Origin: Candidatus Woesearchaeota archaeon
GTDB taxonomy: Archaea; Nanobdellota; Nanobdellia; Woesearchaeales; WJKR01
DNA: 41,170 bases
Reading direction: 5' to 3'
Assembly (NCBI GenBank): GCA_016927245.1
Contig: JAFGNA010000007.1
Location: forward strand, 1 to 41,170
Shown here: piece after piece, positions 16,016 to 25,190 of the stretch
Position numbering within the stretch: the first letter of the stretch is position 1
Layout of the letters: every line of letters starts with the position of its first letter
The notes under the pieces: model-generated
The model's database searches: none
What the model was told of the DNA's origin: nothing
The model's input: the letters and a program-made list of their open reading frames with translations, nothing else
Program-made: the position numbers and the translations under genes

Positions 16016-16414
16016 ATGAAACGATTGTTTTCGCTGCGCAAATTCAGGAAGACCAGCTTCGATGACGACGACAACCTGGAAGCGGAGGATGAGTACGTCG
16101 AGCTCAACACGGACACTGACGAGACGGGCTCCTCCAAGGTCGTGGTGCGACCGTTCGTCATGGAAGACTTCTCCGACATCAAGCCTGTGTTGGACGTGCT
16201 GCGAGAGGGCTATACCATCTGCCTCGTCAACATCAAGCCCCTCAAGGACAAAGACCTCGTCGAGTTGAAACGGGCGATCAACAAGCTCAAGAAGACGTGC
16301 GACGCGGTCGAGGGCGACATCGCAGGGTTCGGCGACGACTACATCGTCGTGACCCCAAGCTTCGCGACCATCTATCGTGCCGGCGGCGCCGCGCACAAGC
16401 TGGAAGAGCAATAA
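16016..16414 (+). CDS. sepF: SepF, FtsZ membrane anchor
   Basis: The 132-residue protein has a short basic/aromatic N-terminal segment (MKRLFSLRKF), likely the membrane-targeting helix, and an acidic linker. The SepF core follows: VVVRPFVMEDFSDIKPVLD, GYTICLVNIKPL, LKRAINKLKKTCDAVEGDI and FGDDYIVVTPSF. In archaea that divide with FtsZ, SepF dimers tether the FtsZ ring to the membrane. No ftsZ gene is in the window. It stands alone between Elp3 and a convergent hydrolase. Confidence 0.92.
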   Translation: MKRLFSLRKFRKTSFDDDDNLEAEDEYVELNTDTDETGSSKVVVRPFVMEDFSDIKPVLDVLREGYTICLVNIKPLKDKDLVELKRAINKLKKTCDAVEGDIAGFGDDYIVVTPSFATIYRAGGAAHKLEEQ

Positions 16415-16426
16415 CTCCTTATCTTT

Positions 16427-17188
16427 TTATTCCTCCTTCTCGAGCAGCCACCTCCCGAAGAACGAGACCGTAGCGTCGATGAGCTGCGCGTCGTGCCCGG
16501 TGAAGCAATGATCAGCGCCTTCTATCATCTTGATGCTCTTCGGCAGCCTGGAAACGAGGAAGAGCTGCTTGGACTCATCGAGGCTGACACGGCCATCAGC
16601 GGTGCCATGGATGAAGAGCACCGGCGCATCAAGACCCCTGACGGCATCCAAAGGATTCGTCGACACACCATCCCTGAAGAACTCCTCATCGAACAAGAAC
16701 GTCCTTCCCCGTGACTCGAGGACGTACGTGCCACCAGGCCGACCGGCCAACTCTTCCCGCTTCTTCTCGACCGACCCGCCAGGATACGCGACCGCCGCGA
16801 AGGCGACCACCGCTCCGACCCGCCCGTCCCGCGCAGCAGCCATGATGGCGCTCGTGCCACCCATGCTATGGCCACAGACACCGATACCAGTCACTCGCTC
16901 CTGCTTCTCGAGAAAATCCATCGCTGCGAGGACGTCACTGACCATGGTCTTGTACGTCGGGTGGAAGCGCCCTTCGGACTTCCCGCAATGCCGGCAATCG
17001 AACCGCAACGCCGCGAAGCCCGCCGCCGTCAACGCCCGCGAAAGCAAGGGATAAAAATACAAGTCCTTGCCGCCCGTGAAGCCGTGGCAGATGACGATGC
17101 CAGGGCAAGGCTCCCTCCCTTCAGGATAAGCGAGCGTGCCGACGAGCTTGTGCTGCTCCTCGTTGCGAAAGACGACGTCGAGCTCCAT
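16427..17188 (-). CDS. Alpha/beta hydrolase
   Basis: This 253-residue serine hydrolase shows ICHGFTGGKD (oxyanion region), the nucleophile elbow GHSMGG, an Asp in HGTADGRV and a His in GADHCF, all in standard order. It resembles esterases and dienelactone hydrolase-like proteins. The cap is small. Substrate unknown. No signal peptide is seen. A TATA-like run (17221-17231) lies about 35 nt upstream of ATG 17188. Confidence 0.9.
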   Translation of the reverse strand: MELDVVFRNEEQHKLVGTLAYPEGREPCPGIVICHGFTGGKDLYFYPLLSRALTAAGFAALRFDCRHCGKSEGRFHPTYKTMVSDVLAAMDFLEKQERVTGIGVCGHSMGGTSAIMAAARDGRVGAVVAFAAVAYPGGSVEKKREELAGRPGGTYVLESRGRTFLFDEEFFRDGVSTNPLDAVRGLDAPVLFIHGTADGRVSLDESKQLFLVSRLPKSIKMIEGADHCFTGHDAQLIDATVSFFGRWLLEKEE

Positions 17189-17268
17189 GAGATACCACCC
17201 TTCATCCTTTGAGGAGCAGTCACATATATATGTTGCGGAGAAAAACTAAAAAACAACTCATCATGTGA

Positions 17269-17342
17269 TGGACTCTGCGGGATTTGAACCCGCGGCCTCC
17301 CGATTGCCAACCGAGCGCTCTACCAGGCTGAGCTAAGAGCCC
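17269..17342 (-). tRNA. tRNA-Ala(GGC), no intron
   Basis: Acceptor GGGCTCT/AGAGTCC contains the alanine identity pair G3:U70, with A73. The anticodon loop is TTGGCAA (GGC) in the stem CTCGG/TCGGG. D-arm and T-arm are normal. Length 74 nt. No interruption is present. Confidence 0.95.
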
Positions 17343-17437
17343 TTACTCCTCTTGAGGATACCACAAGCCATTTAAAAAGCTTATGTCTGTGGATGAAAGA
17401 GAAACCTTTAAAGCATCGTGTGTCTTCGACCAAGGCC

Positions 17438-19147
17438 ATGGAAGCAACCATCCGCAGGCTCGCACTCGCCAACGCGGTCAAGTACGGAGGAGAAGCGAAC
17501 CCCAAAGCCGTGATCGGCAACGTCGTCAAGGAATACCCAGAAGCGAAGAAAGACCTCTCCCGGACGACCAGGATCATCAACGCCATCGTAGAAGAAGTGA
17601 ACGGTCTCCCCCTGGAACGGCAAGAGGAAGAACTCCTCAAGCTAGACCCAGACCACAAGGAAAAACAACAGGCAAAGCGGCTCGAGCGAAAAGAACAAGC
17701 CAACGAGCTACCGCCATTACAGAACGCGGAGCAGGGAAAGGTCGTCACGCGCATGCCCCCAGAACCCTCGAAGTACGCGCACCTCGGCCACGCCATGAGC
17801 TTCCTCATCAACTACCTCTACGCCAAGATGTACGACGGCAAAGTCATCCTGCGATTGGACGACACCAACCCAGAGAAGGCGTCACAGGAATACGTCGACG
17901 CCATGCAGGAAGACATCATCGGCTACCTCGGCGCGACGCCCGACCGTACCGTGTTCGCCTCGGACCACATGGACCAGTATTACGAGTACGCAGAAAGGCT
18001 CATCGAAGCAGGATACGCGTACGCGTGCACCTGCCCACAAGAAGAGATACGACGGCAAAGAAGGGAACAAGCAGCGTGCCCGCACCGAGACCAAACACGG
18101 GAAGAGACGAGCAGGACGTGGGAACGGATGAAAGCCGGCGAGCCCGTCGCAGGCAGCGTGGTCCTCCGCCTCAAAGTCGACATGCACCACAAGAACGCGG
18201 TGATGCGCGACCCCGTCATCTACCGCTGCTCCTACACGCCGCACTACAGGACCGGCACGGCGTACAAGGTATGGCCGATGTACGACTTCGAATCAGCCGT
18301 GGAGGAAGAGCTATGCGGGGTCACACACGTCATGCGCGGCAACGAGTTCGACACGCGCATCGAGCTCCAACGACACATCGGCGAGCTGCTAGGATTCAAG
18401 GAAGTCCACTACAAGCACTACGGACGATTCACGGTCAAAGACGCCACCACGAAAGGAAGGGAGATCAGGGAACTCATCGCTAACGGCGATTACATCGGAT
18501 GGGACGACCCACGCCTCGTCACCCTGCGAGCGCTCAAAAGAAGAGGTATCGTCAAGGAAGCGTACTACGAACTCGCGAAGAAGGTCGGGATGAGCAAGCA
18601 GCTCACCACGCTCGACTTCAGCGTCATCGCCGCCATCAACCGCAACCTCCTGGACAAGCGGGCGAAGCGGTTCTTCTGCGTCAAGCAACCAGTCACCATC
18701 AAGGTCACAGGCCTGCCCGAAGACCTCAAGCGGTTCACGCTCAGCTACCATCCTGACGAGGAGAAAGGGAAGCGCATCCTGCCAGCGACAAAGGAATACT
18801 ACGTGGAGCGACGAGACCACGAAGCCATCAAGCCAGGCATCATCATCCGCTTCATGGACGCGATGAACCTCAAGAAAACCGATGATGGGACGTACGCGTA
18901 CGTCAGCCAAGACTACGAGGACTACACCTCGCTCCCGAGCAAAGGACCACTCATCCACTTCATCCCAAAGGACGGCAACGAGCGGCGCATCACCATATTC
19001 CTCCCTGACACCAAGACCATCGAAGCAGTAGCGGAGGCGAACATTAACACGCTCGCAGAAGGAGACATCATCCAGTTCGAGCGCTACGCGTTCTGCCGGC
19101 TCGACCGCGGCGGCGAACGACCAGTGTTCTGGTACACGCACCCATGA
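17438..19147 (+). CDS. gltX: Glutamyl-tRNA synthetase, archaeal type
   Basis: This enzyme charges tRNA with glutamate and, in archaea without GlnRS, also mischarges tRNA-Gln. After an archaeal N-terminal helical segment (ATIRRLALANAVKYGGEANP), the class I HIGH motif appears as HLGHAMSF, with LRLDDTNPEKA after it. The KMSKS site is degenerate: the equivalent is DATTKGREIREL, with the Lys kept, before GWDDPRL. The C-terminal beta-barrel anticodon-binding region follows, as in archaeal and eukaryotic GluRS/GlnRS. Start ATG 17438 is chosen from homology and a nearby TATA-like box (17402-17411); an in-frame ATG lies at 17393. Confidence 0.93.
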   Translation: MEATIRRLALANAVKYGGEANPKAVIGNVVKEYPEAKKDLSRTTRIINAIVEEVNGLPLERQEEELLKLDPDHKEKQQAKRLERKEQANELPPLQNAEQGKVVTRMPPEPSKYAHLGHAMSFLINYLYAKMYDGKVILRLDDTNPEKASQEYVDAMQEDIIGYLGATPDRTVFASDHMDQYYEYAERLIEAGYAYACTCPQEEIRRQRREQAACPHRDQTREETSRTWERMKAGEPVAGSVVLRLKVDMHHKNAVMRDPVIYRCSYTPHYRTGTAYKVWPMYDFESAVEEELCGVTHVMRGNEFDTRIELQRHIGELLGFKEVHYKHYGRFTVKDATTKGREIRELIANGDYIGWDDPRLVTLRALKRRGIVKEAYYELAKKVGMSKQLTTLDFSVIAAINRNLLDKRAKRFFCVKQPVTIKVTGLPEDLKRFTLSYHPDEEKGKRILPATKEYYVERRDHEAIKPGIIIRFMDAMNLKKTDDGTYAYVSQDYEDYTSLPSKGPLIHFIPKDGNERRITIFLPDTKTIEAVAEANINTLAEGDIIQFERYAFCRLDRGGERPVFWYTHP

Positions 19148-19239
19148 CGATTCAAGGGTTTAGGACGTCTGGAAGCGCAAATTTTATAAATGAGCCCCTT
19201 GTTGCGAATAGGAGAAACCAATTATGAGGTGTACAGAAC

Positions 19240-19410
19240 ATGAGTGACTCAGTTGTGGTAAAAGCGAAGATCAAGGACCTTGCAGGAAACTATAATGTTG
19301 CTGGAGATTTCGCGGAGGCGCTTGACGCGAAGGTCAAGGCGCTCGTCGCCGACGCGCTCAAGAGGGCCGAGGCGAACAACCGGCGAACCGTCATGGCGAA
19401 GGACCTGTAA
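19240..19410 (+). CDS. Short histone-fold protein
   Basis: A 56-residue protein starting MSDSVVVKAKIKDLAGNYNV, with helix-loop-helix content and the ending RRTVMAKDL. This matches short archaeal histone-fold proteins (DUF1931-like), where the ending RRTVxAxDL is the histone C-terminal helix entry. It likely binds or shapes DNA. A TATA box (19179-19190) lies about 55 nt upstream, and an oligo-T tract (19420-19436) follows the stop. The end overlaps the convergent coiled-coil gene by 20 nt. Confidence 0.75.
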   Translation: MSDSVVVKAKIKDLAGNYNVAGDFAEALDAKVKALVADALKRAEANNRRTVMAKDL

Positions 19411-19648
19411 GTCCCGCCCTTTTTCTTTTTTCTTCTATTGCTTCTCGGAGACGCCACACTTGGTGCTGGAACGAGACGTACTCTTCAGGCGTGATGGACC
19501 CTCGGCTTCGGCACGACTCGAGCAAGTCATGCAACTCACTCACATCGCCACTGATGGCCTCTAGCTGCGCCCGATGGGCGCCGATCTCCTGCGGAACCGC
19601 AGCGGTGGCGAGGCTGGAGACGAGCAGCCTGGCGAGGCGGACGCTCAT
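19391..19648 (-). CDS. Small coiled-coil protein
   Basis: This 85-residue frame begins within the stop of the upstream gene (ATGA overlap at 19645-19648), which supports it being real. It is helical, with a coiled-coil-like part around AQLEAISGDVSELHDLLE and SFQHQVWRLREAIEEK. No family recognised. Its last 20 nt overlap the histone-fold gene on the other strand. Confidence 0.55.
   Translation of the reverse strand: MSVRLARLLVSSLATAAVPQEIGAHRAQLEAISGDVSELHDLLESCRSRGSITPEEYVSFQHQVWRLREAIEEKRKRAGLTGPSP
19420..19436 (+). terminator. Oligo-T terminator after the histone-fold gene
   Basis: ttttctttttttcttct follows the stop by 10 nt, inside the convergent gene. Confidence 0.4.
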
Positions 19649-20400
19649 TTGAACAACCCGAACTTCTTCTTCTCAGGAGGAGGGGGAGGCACGCCGAGCG
19701 AGTCGTCAGGCGTGACGGGCTGCTGAGGAGGAGCAGGAGCGGCCCCTGGCTGCGGAGCTGGCGACGGCGCACCAGGAACAGGTGGTGATTGTTGCGGCTG
19801 CCAAGGGTCGACCGGGAGCGGCCGCGGCTCGCCAGCAGCGAACCTGTCCTGCGGTGGAGGCAGAGGGGGCGCGTCCATCTCCCCGAGAGAAAGGTCTGCG
19901 GAGCCTTCATCGGGCAACGTGGAGAACGCCGACGAAGGAGGAGGCTGAGCAGGAGGAGGCTCATCAGGAGCAGCAGAGGATGACTGCTCAACTGACGGTT
20001 GCCGGGCAAGAGAATCCTCACCTACAGGCAGATCAGGCGCTGAGAACTCGCCCGCAGCCTCGCCGGGCGGCTCATCATGAGAGGCGCTTTCGCTCTCACG
20101 GAGCATCTGCGCCAAGGCGATGATGCCGGATGCTATCTTCTTGTTCTGATCCTGAAGGTCTGCGAACTGCTCATCGACCGTCTTGACCTTGTCATACTCC
20201 CGAGCCATCTCAGTCTCGGCATCAGAGAACACCTTGATGAGCCGGTTGATCGTGCCGTTGAGCTGCTCGACAGACTCGAGCAACGTCTTACCATGCTCAG
20301 AATCGCCGAACGGGTTCGCCTTGAGGATATCTATCTCCTTGCGGAGATGCGCGAGCTCGTCAGCAGGAATGAGTTCGTACTCGTCCGTCAACCACCACAC
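19645..20400 (-). CDS. Coiled-coil protein with proline-rich tail
   Basis: The N-terminal ~120 residues are helical (YELIPADELAHLRKEIDILK, then a long amphipathic region to LAQMLRESES). A ~125-residue Pro/Ala/Ser-rich disordered tail follows and ends in the basic KKKFGLFK. The TATA box is at 20432-20443. GAGGTG lies 6 nt before an in-frame TTG (20391), which may be the true start instead of GTG 20400. The gene is coupled to the small coiled-coil gene and lies just downstream of the thermosome gene on the same strand. The disordered tail with a basic end suggests an adaptor, but no function is known to me. Confidence 0.65.
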   Translation of the reverse strand: MWWLTDEYELIPADELAHLRKEIDILKANPFGDSEHGKTLLESVEQLNGTINRLIKVFSDAETEMAREYDKVKTVDEQFADLQDQNKKIASGIIALAQMLRESESASHDEPPGEAAGEFSAPDLPVGEDSLARQPSVEQSSSAAPDEPPPAQPPPSSAFSTLPDEGSADLSLGEMDAPPLPPPQDRFAAGEPRPLPVDPWQPQQSPPVPGAPSPAPQPGAAPAPPQQPVTPDDSLGVPPPPPEKKKFGLFK

Positions 20401-20484
20401 CTCTTTTTTACAAGCCTACAAAGCAACCACTCATATATAAATCTTTAGGGTTGCAGGCAGGGAGGGGGTGCGCCTGGCGGATGA

Positions 20485-22125
20485 CTACATCTCCGGCATG
20501 CCAGGATACTGCCCCTGTGGCGGTTGCTGCTTGGACTGGTCCTCGCTGAGGATGACGTCATCGATGCGTAGGATCATCACCGCCACCTCGGCAGCGCTGC
20601 TGACCGCCTGCGTCTTAATCTTCAACGGCTCGATCACGCCCTCCTTCCACGCATCCATGACCTTGCCCGTGAAGACGTTGATGCCAGCCCACTTCCTCCC
20701 CTTGTCATGCGCCGCCTTGAGCTCGGTGAGGACGTCAATAGGGTCCAACCCCGCATTCTCCGCTAAGGTGCGCGGGATGATCTCCATGGCCTCGGCGAAC
20801 GCCTTGACCGCCAACTGCTCCCGGCCAGAAAGCCCCTCGGCGAAGTGGCGCAGGTCGCGCGCCAATTCTATCTCAGGGGCACCGGCGCCGGCCACCACCT
20901 TCTGCAAGCGCAGAGAAGCGGCGATGTCGCCAAGGGCGTCGTCCAAGGCGCGCTTGACCTCATCAATGACGTGCTCCGTGCCGCCCCTGATAAGGATGGT
21001 GACGCTCCTCGGATTCTTGCACCCGCGCACGTACGTCATGCCCTCATCGCCGACCCTGACTTCCTCCACGACGCCAGCGGCGCCGAGGTCCTTTGATGAG
21101 AGATCCTTGAGATCTGAAACAATGGTAGCGCCCGTGGCCTTAGCGAGCTTTTCCATATCACTCTTCTTCACGCGGCGCACGACATAGATGCCTCGCTTGG
21201 CGAAGAAGTGCTGCGCCAGGTCATCGACGCCCTTCTGGCAGAACACGACGTTCACCTCCTTCTCAGCGATGACCTCGACCATCTTCCTGAGCATGCCCTC
21301 CTCCATGTCCAGGAACGCCTGCATCTTCTCAGGGTCGGTGATGCTAATCTTCGCATCAACCTCGGTATTCCTTATCTCCAACGCGGAGTCGATGAGGGCT
21401 ATCCTCGCTGCCTTGACCTCGGTAGGCATGCTCGCGTGTACGCGCTCCTTGTCCATGACGACGCCAGGGATGAGCTCCGTCTCTTCGACGCTGCTGCCAA
21501 CCTTCTTCTCGAGCTTGACATCATCGAGGTCAACTAAGTACTTGCCGTCGACCAACCGGGTGACCTGCCGGACGGCCTTGATGGCGATGTCGGAGAGCAA
21601 TCCCTTCGTGTTCTCGGCGCCCTTACCCGTCATCGCGGTGGACGCTATCTTGCCGAGGAGGGGGGTGTCCTTTGGGCTGACGGGCTGCGCGAGGCTGTTG
21701 AGGATGACTTGGGCCTTCTCCGCGGCGATGCGGTAGCCCTTGGCGATGACCGTTGGGTGGATGTCCTGCTCGAGCAAGGACTCCGCGCGCTTGAGGAGCT
21801 CTCCCGCCAACACCACAGCGGTGGTGGTGCCGTCGCCGACCTCGTCCTCCTGCGTCTTTGCCACCTCGACTATCATCTTCGCCGACGGGTGCTCGATGTT
21901 CATCTCCTTGAGGATGGTGACGCCGTCGTTCGTGACAGTCACCTCTCCTAAAGAGTCGACGAGCATCTTGTCCATGCCCTTGGGGCCGAGGGTGGTGCGG
22001 ACGGTCTCGGCGACGATCTTGGCCGCGTTGATGTTCATGCGCTGCGCGTCCTTGCCAGTGTTGCGCTGGCTGCCTTCCGGCAGGATGAAGATGGGTTGGT
22101 AGTTGCCATGTGGATTGCTGCTCAT
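20485..22125 (-). CDS. thsA: Thermosome (group II chaperonin) subunit
   Basis: The 546-residue protein has the CCT/thermosome signatures: [42 protein letters not shown] with the catalytic Asp, and a C-terminal nucleotide-binding stretch with [12 protein letters not shown]. It forms a double-ring folding cage driven by ATP, closed by helical protrusions instead of GroES. It ends with a Gln/Pro/Met-rich tail rather than the common GGM repeats. Transcribed alone; a TATA-like ttcttaaacg lies near 22167-22176. No second subunit gene is in the window. Confidence 0.96.
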   Translation of the reverse strand: MSSNPHGNYQPIFILPEGSQRNTGKDAQRMNINAAKIVAETVRTTLGPKGMDKMLVDSLGEVTVTNDGVTILKEMNIEHPSAKMIVEVAKTQEDEVGDGTTTAVVLAGELLKRAESLLEQDIHPTVIAKGYRIAAEKAQVILNSLAQPVSPKDTPLLGKIASTAMTGKGAENTKGLLSDIAIKAVRQVTRLVDGKYLVDLDDVKLEKKVGSSVEETELIPGVVMDKERVHASMPTEVKAARIALIDSALEIRNTEVDAKISITDPEKMQAFLDMEEGMLRKMVEVIAEKEVNVVFCQKGVDDLAQHFFAKRGIYVVRRVKKSDMEKLAKATGATIVSDLKDLSSKDLGAAGVVEEVRVGDEGMTYVRGCKNPRSVTILIRGGTEHVIDEVKRALDDALGDIAASLRLQKVVAGAGAPEIELARDLRHFAEGLSGREQLAVKAFAEAMEIIPRTLAENAGLDPIDVLTELKAAHDKGRKWAGINVFTGKVMDAWKEGVIEPLKIKTQAVSSAAEVAVMILRIDDVILSEDQSKQQPPQGQYPGMPEM

Positions 22126-22239
22126 AAAGGTTCACCTATCAGTTCCTCAGGAGGAACAAAACGCACTTCTTAAACGTTTCTGACGGGAATGGCCAGTGAG
22201 AGGAAAAAGCTTTTAAACCAATGGCGGGGGAGGGATACT

Positions 22240-22797
22240 ATGATCATCTCCATCTCCGGCCCGCCCGGCAGCGGGAAGAGCACCGCCGCCCAGCTCATCG
22301 CGAAGCGGCTCGGGTACAAGCGCTACTACATGGGCGGCCTCCGCCGGGAAGCGGCGAGGAAGCGCGGCATGACCATCGAGGAGTACAACAAGCTCGGCGA
22401 GACAGACCCGTCCACCGACCTCGAGGTCGATGAGTACCAGGAACGGCTCGGGCGGGAAGAAGACGACTTCGTCATCGAAGGCCGCACCTCTTTCCGCTGC
22501 ATCCCGCACTCGTTCAAGGTGTACATCGATGTCAGGCCGGAAGTGGGGGCTCGGCGACTCCTTGATGACCCGTCCAAGGGCGAGCAGCGGAACCAGCAGT
22601 CGCCGTCCACGCTGCGAGAAGCGATGGAGAACGTCAAGAGCATCATGGCATCGGACAAGAAGCGCTACCAGCAGTACTACGGGACTGATTGCTATGACCA
22701 CGGGCACTACGACTACGTCATCGACTCGTCAGGCCTGACGCCAGGCCAGGTCGCCGACCGCATCATCGAGGCTGCCAAGCGACACGAGAATATTTAA
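22240..22797 (+). CDS. cmk: Cytidylate kinase, archaeal type
   Basis: The P-loop ISGPPGSGKST opens the protein. IAKRLGYKRYYMGGLRREAA and DFVIEGRTSFRC follow, as in archaeal Cmk, which phosphorylates CMP/dCMP. Length 185 residues. The start at 22240 has a TATA box (22209-22217) centred 27 nt upstream, a leaderless arrangement; the frame is open further to 22189, but homology begins at the P-loop strand. The longer relatives in eukaryotes and bacteria have an extra CMP-binding insert that is absent here. Confidence 0.9.
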   Translation: MIISISGPPGSGKSTAAQLIAKRLGYKRYYMGGLRREAARKRGMTIEEYNKLGETDPSTDLEVDEYQERLGREEDDFVIEGRTSFRCIPHSFKVYIDVRPEVGARRLLDDPSKGEQRNQQSPSTLREAMENVKSIMASDKKRYQQYYGTDCYDHGHYDYVIDSSGLTPGQVADRIIEAAKRHENI

Positions 22798-22835
22798 ATA
22801 AATGAGGAGGTTCCCCTCCAGAGGTGAAACGACGC

Positions 22836-23507
22836 ATGACCGACTATTCCTCCTACGAAGCGGTACAGGAGCTCGGCGACAAGCCAAGAGGCATCAGGGA
22901 CAAGACAGCGACCGTGCTCGGGCTCGGCGCCCTAGGCAGCGCGGCGGCAGAGCTGCTCGTACGAGCAGGGATCAACCTCCGCATCATCGACAAGGACAGG
23001 GTGTACGAGCAAGACCTCCCCCTCCTCTCGCTCTACGCGTCGGAGCACGTCTCCAAGTTCAAGGCGAAAGAGGCGAAGAAACTCCTGGAGGCCATCAACC
23101 CTGACGTGAAGATCAAGGCGTTCCACGAGGAGCTCATGAAGAACAACGCCTACCTCATCGAGTCTGATGTCATCATTGACTGCTCGAATAGCATGAGCAC
23201 CGCGCTGCTCGCGAACGAGGCGAGGAAGAAGACGCCCTTGGTCTATGCGCGCGCCGCGGGGGTCGAAGGCTACGTCCTCACCGCTAATGACATCAGCATC
23301 AAGGACATCCAAGGGTTCCTTGAGAAGCACACGCCAACGAGCGGGGAGCGAGGCGTGCTGAACACCACGGTCAAATGGACCGCCGCGTTGGCCGTGAACA
23401 AGGCGCTGAAACTGCTGACAGGACAACGGCACGAGAAGAACCTCCTCATCATCAATGGATGGAAGTTCACCGTGGAGAAGGTGCCGGTGCGGAAGGACAA
23501 GCGGTAA
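22836..23507 (+). CDS. ThiF/MoeB/E1-like adenylating protein
   Basis: The Rossmann motif TVLGLGALGSAAAELLVRAG near the N terminus, IDKDRVYEQDL and DVIIDCSNSM identify the E1-like superfamily, which adenylates the C terminus of ubiquitin-like or sulfur-carrier proteins. No zinc-binding Cys pairs and no clear Arg finger (RxxxQ) are visible after the 'DL' segment, so the catalytic role is uncertain. About 223 residues, near the short end of the family. ATG 22836 has GAGGTG 8 nt upstream; a GTG at 22824 is possible. No ubiquitin-like gene is nearby. Confidence 0.82.
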   Translation: MTDYSSYEAVQELGDKPRGIRDKTATVLGLGALGSAAAELLVRAGINLRIIDKDRVYEQDLPLLSLYASEHVSKFKAKEAKKLLEAINPDVKIKAFHEELMKNNAYLIESDVIIDCSNSMSTALLANEARKKTPLVYARAAGVEGYVLTANDISIKDIQGFLEKHTPTSGERGVLNTTVKWTAALAVNKALKLLTGQRHEKNLLIINGWKFTVEKVPVRKDKR

Positions 23508-23552
23508 GCCACAACAACCTTTTTAAACACATTCTTATCCCCCACTACTTAA

Positions 23553-24623
23553 ATGGCCATCCCGGAAGACCGGCTGCACGCATTCAGGAAAGCCCTCGAC
23601 GAAGCAGCCAGGCCCCTCTTCTTTTTCGATGGCGACGCCGACGGCCTCACCTCCTACGCGCTCCTCTACCGGTACAAGAAGGAAGGCAAGGGCGTCATGA
23701 TATCAGGCCGCCCCCAATTAAACAGCGACTTCTCGCGCAAAGTGGACGAGTACGCCCCTGACGCAGTCTTCATACTGGACACCGCGCAGCTCACCCAAGA
23801 GTTCGTCGACCACATCGCCTGCCCGATGCACTGGCTGGACCACCACGACCCAAAACACCCCGAGCTCAGGCTCCCGAAAAGGATGCACTATTACAACCCG
23901 CGATTATGGGACGACGACGACGGCAGGCCGACCGCTTACTGGGCGTACAGAATCGTGCAGCAAGACCTTTGGATAGCCATGGCCGGCATCATCGGCGACT
24001 ACCACTACGACGCCTCGTTGGCGGAAGAGCTCAGGAAGTTCTTCCCGGAACTCCTCCCGAAGACTATCACGCACCAGGGAGAAGCGTTGTTCGACTCGCC
24101 GCTAGGAACGCTCATCCGCATCCTCAACTTCAACCTGAAAGGACCGGTGAGCAGCTGCCTCACCAGCGTGAAAATACTGACGAGGATAGACCACCCCGAC
24201 GAGATCCTCAAGCAAGAAACAGCCAGGGGCCGCTACCTGTACAAGCGGTATGAGCGCGTCCTCAAGCACTACCGGAAGCTCCTCGACGAGGCCATGGAGG
24301 AAGCCAAGAAGGACGAGGACTACGTCATCTTCACGTACGAGGACGACACCTACTCGCTCTCAGGCGAGCTGGCGAACGAGGTCAAGTACCGCAACAAAGA
24401 CAAGGCAGTCATCATCGGGCGCAAGCACGACGGCAAGGTCATCATGAGCCTCAGGGGAGAACACCACGAAGTCCTTGGGCCTCTGCGAGCAGCCCTCACA
24501 GTCACTGAAGGCTACGGCGGCGGCCACCCCAAGGCGTGCGGCGCGGTCGTGCCGGAGGAGCGCTTCGGCGAGTTCGTCGAGGAGTTCAAGAAGAAGTACC
24601 AGGAGCTGAGAAAGGATGTATAA
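23553..24623 (+). CDS. DHH-family phosphoesterase (RecJ-like)
   Basis: This 356-residue protein has motif I FFDGDADGLTS, an Asp in ILDTAQ, the DHH signature in LDHHDPKHPE and the C-terminal DHHA1 motif GYGGGHPKACGAVV. The family hydrolyses single-stranded nucleic acids or oligonucleotides using two metal ions. In archaea some members support replication as GAN/RecJ proteins in the CMG complex. The gene is preceded by a TATA box (23517-23527) and is coupled to the Nudix gene by an 8-nt overlap. Exact substrate not decidable here. Confidence 0.88.
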   Translation: MAIPEDRLHAFRKALDEAARPLFFFDGDADGLTSYALLYRYKKEGKGVMISGRPQLNSDFSRKVDEYAPDAVFILDTAQLTQEFVDHIACPMHWLDHHDPKHPELRLPKRMHYYNPRLWDDDDGRPTAYWAYRIVQQDLWIAMAGIIGDYHYDASLAEELRKFFPELLPKTITHQGEALFDSPLGTLIRILNFNLKGPVSSCLTSVKILTRIDHPDEILKQETARGRYLYKRYERVLKHYRKLLDEAMEEAKKDEDYVIFTYEDDTYSLSGELANEVKYRNKDKAVIIGRKHDGKVIMSLRGEHHEVLGPLRAALTVTEGYGGGHPKACGAVVPEERFGEFVEEFKKKYQELRKDV

Positions 24624-25035
24624 CGACACGAGACCCAAGCCGACGGTGGTGTGCAGCGCGTTCATCGAGAAGGACGGCAAGTACTTGTTCGTGTACGACC
24701 CGCGCTTCCGGGTGTGGCGCGTGCCCGGCGGCCGCGTGGAGTACGGCGAGAAATTGGAGGACACGCTGCGGCGCGAGATGAAAGAGGAGTTGCAGCTCGA
24801 CATCACCGAGCCGACATTCATGGGGTTCGGCCAAGACATGCAGTACAAGCACTCCAAAGGGCACGAGACGTGCCGCTTGTTGATGTTCTTCCACGCTTCC
24901 ATCACCGGCGAGCCGGTGCTCGACCCGCACGAAGCGTCACAGAGCAGATGGGTCACCTTGGAGGAGATGCGACAGGAAGAGGAGAAGGAAGGCGCGCTCG
25001 CCGACTTCTTCGAACGGCGACCTGACGCGCAGTGA
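24616..25035 (+). CDS. Nudix hydrolase
   Basis: 139 residues with the Nudix box GGRVEYGEKLEDTLRREMKEE, followed by LQLDI where most members have a Gly. The fold is of the small ADP-ribose/dNTP pyrophosphatase size. WVTLEEM near the C terminus is also typical. It starts within the last codons of the DHH gene (ATGTATAA overlap), so the two form an operon. A link in nucleotide cleanup is plausible. Confidence 0.9.
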   Translation: MYNDTRPKPTVVCSAFIEKDGKYLFVYDPRFRVWRVPGGRVEYGEKLEDTLRREMKEELQLDITEPTFMGFGQDMQYKHSKGHETCRLLMFFHASITGEPVLDPHEASQSRWVTLEEMRQEEEKEGALADFFERRPDAQ

Positions 25036-25190
25036 ACCCTGCCAGGAGGGTTACGCCCTGCAAGAATCGTCCAAGGCGGCAACCGCGACCGCCATGAATG
25101 AGAAGATTGGCATCAGGGACAGACCAAGATACGAGCGTTCGTGGGAAAGGTCGAAGACCTAACCGCGTGACTACCATCCTCTCCCTCGCT
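25036..25190. other. Short gap with no convincing gene
   Basis: The convergent genes at 24616-25035 and 25191-26231 leave 155 nt. A 22-codon frame starting MNEKIGIRDR (25095-25163, plus strand) is present but has no RBS or promoter support. No RNA gene recognised. Confidence 0.4.

Noticed and set aside
17383-18483. A 366-codon Arg/His/Pro-rich frame over GluRS
   Set aside because: Shadow of gltX; no motifs.
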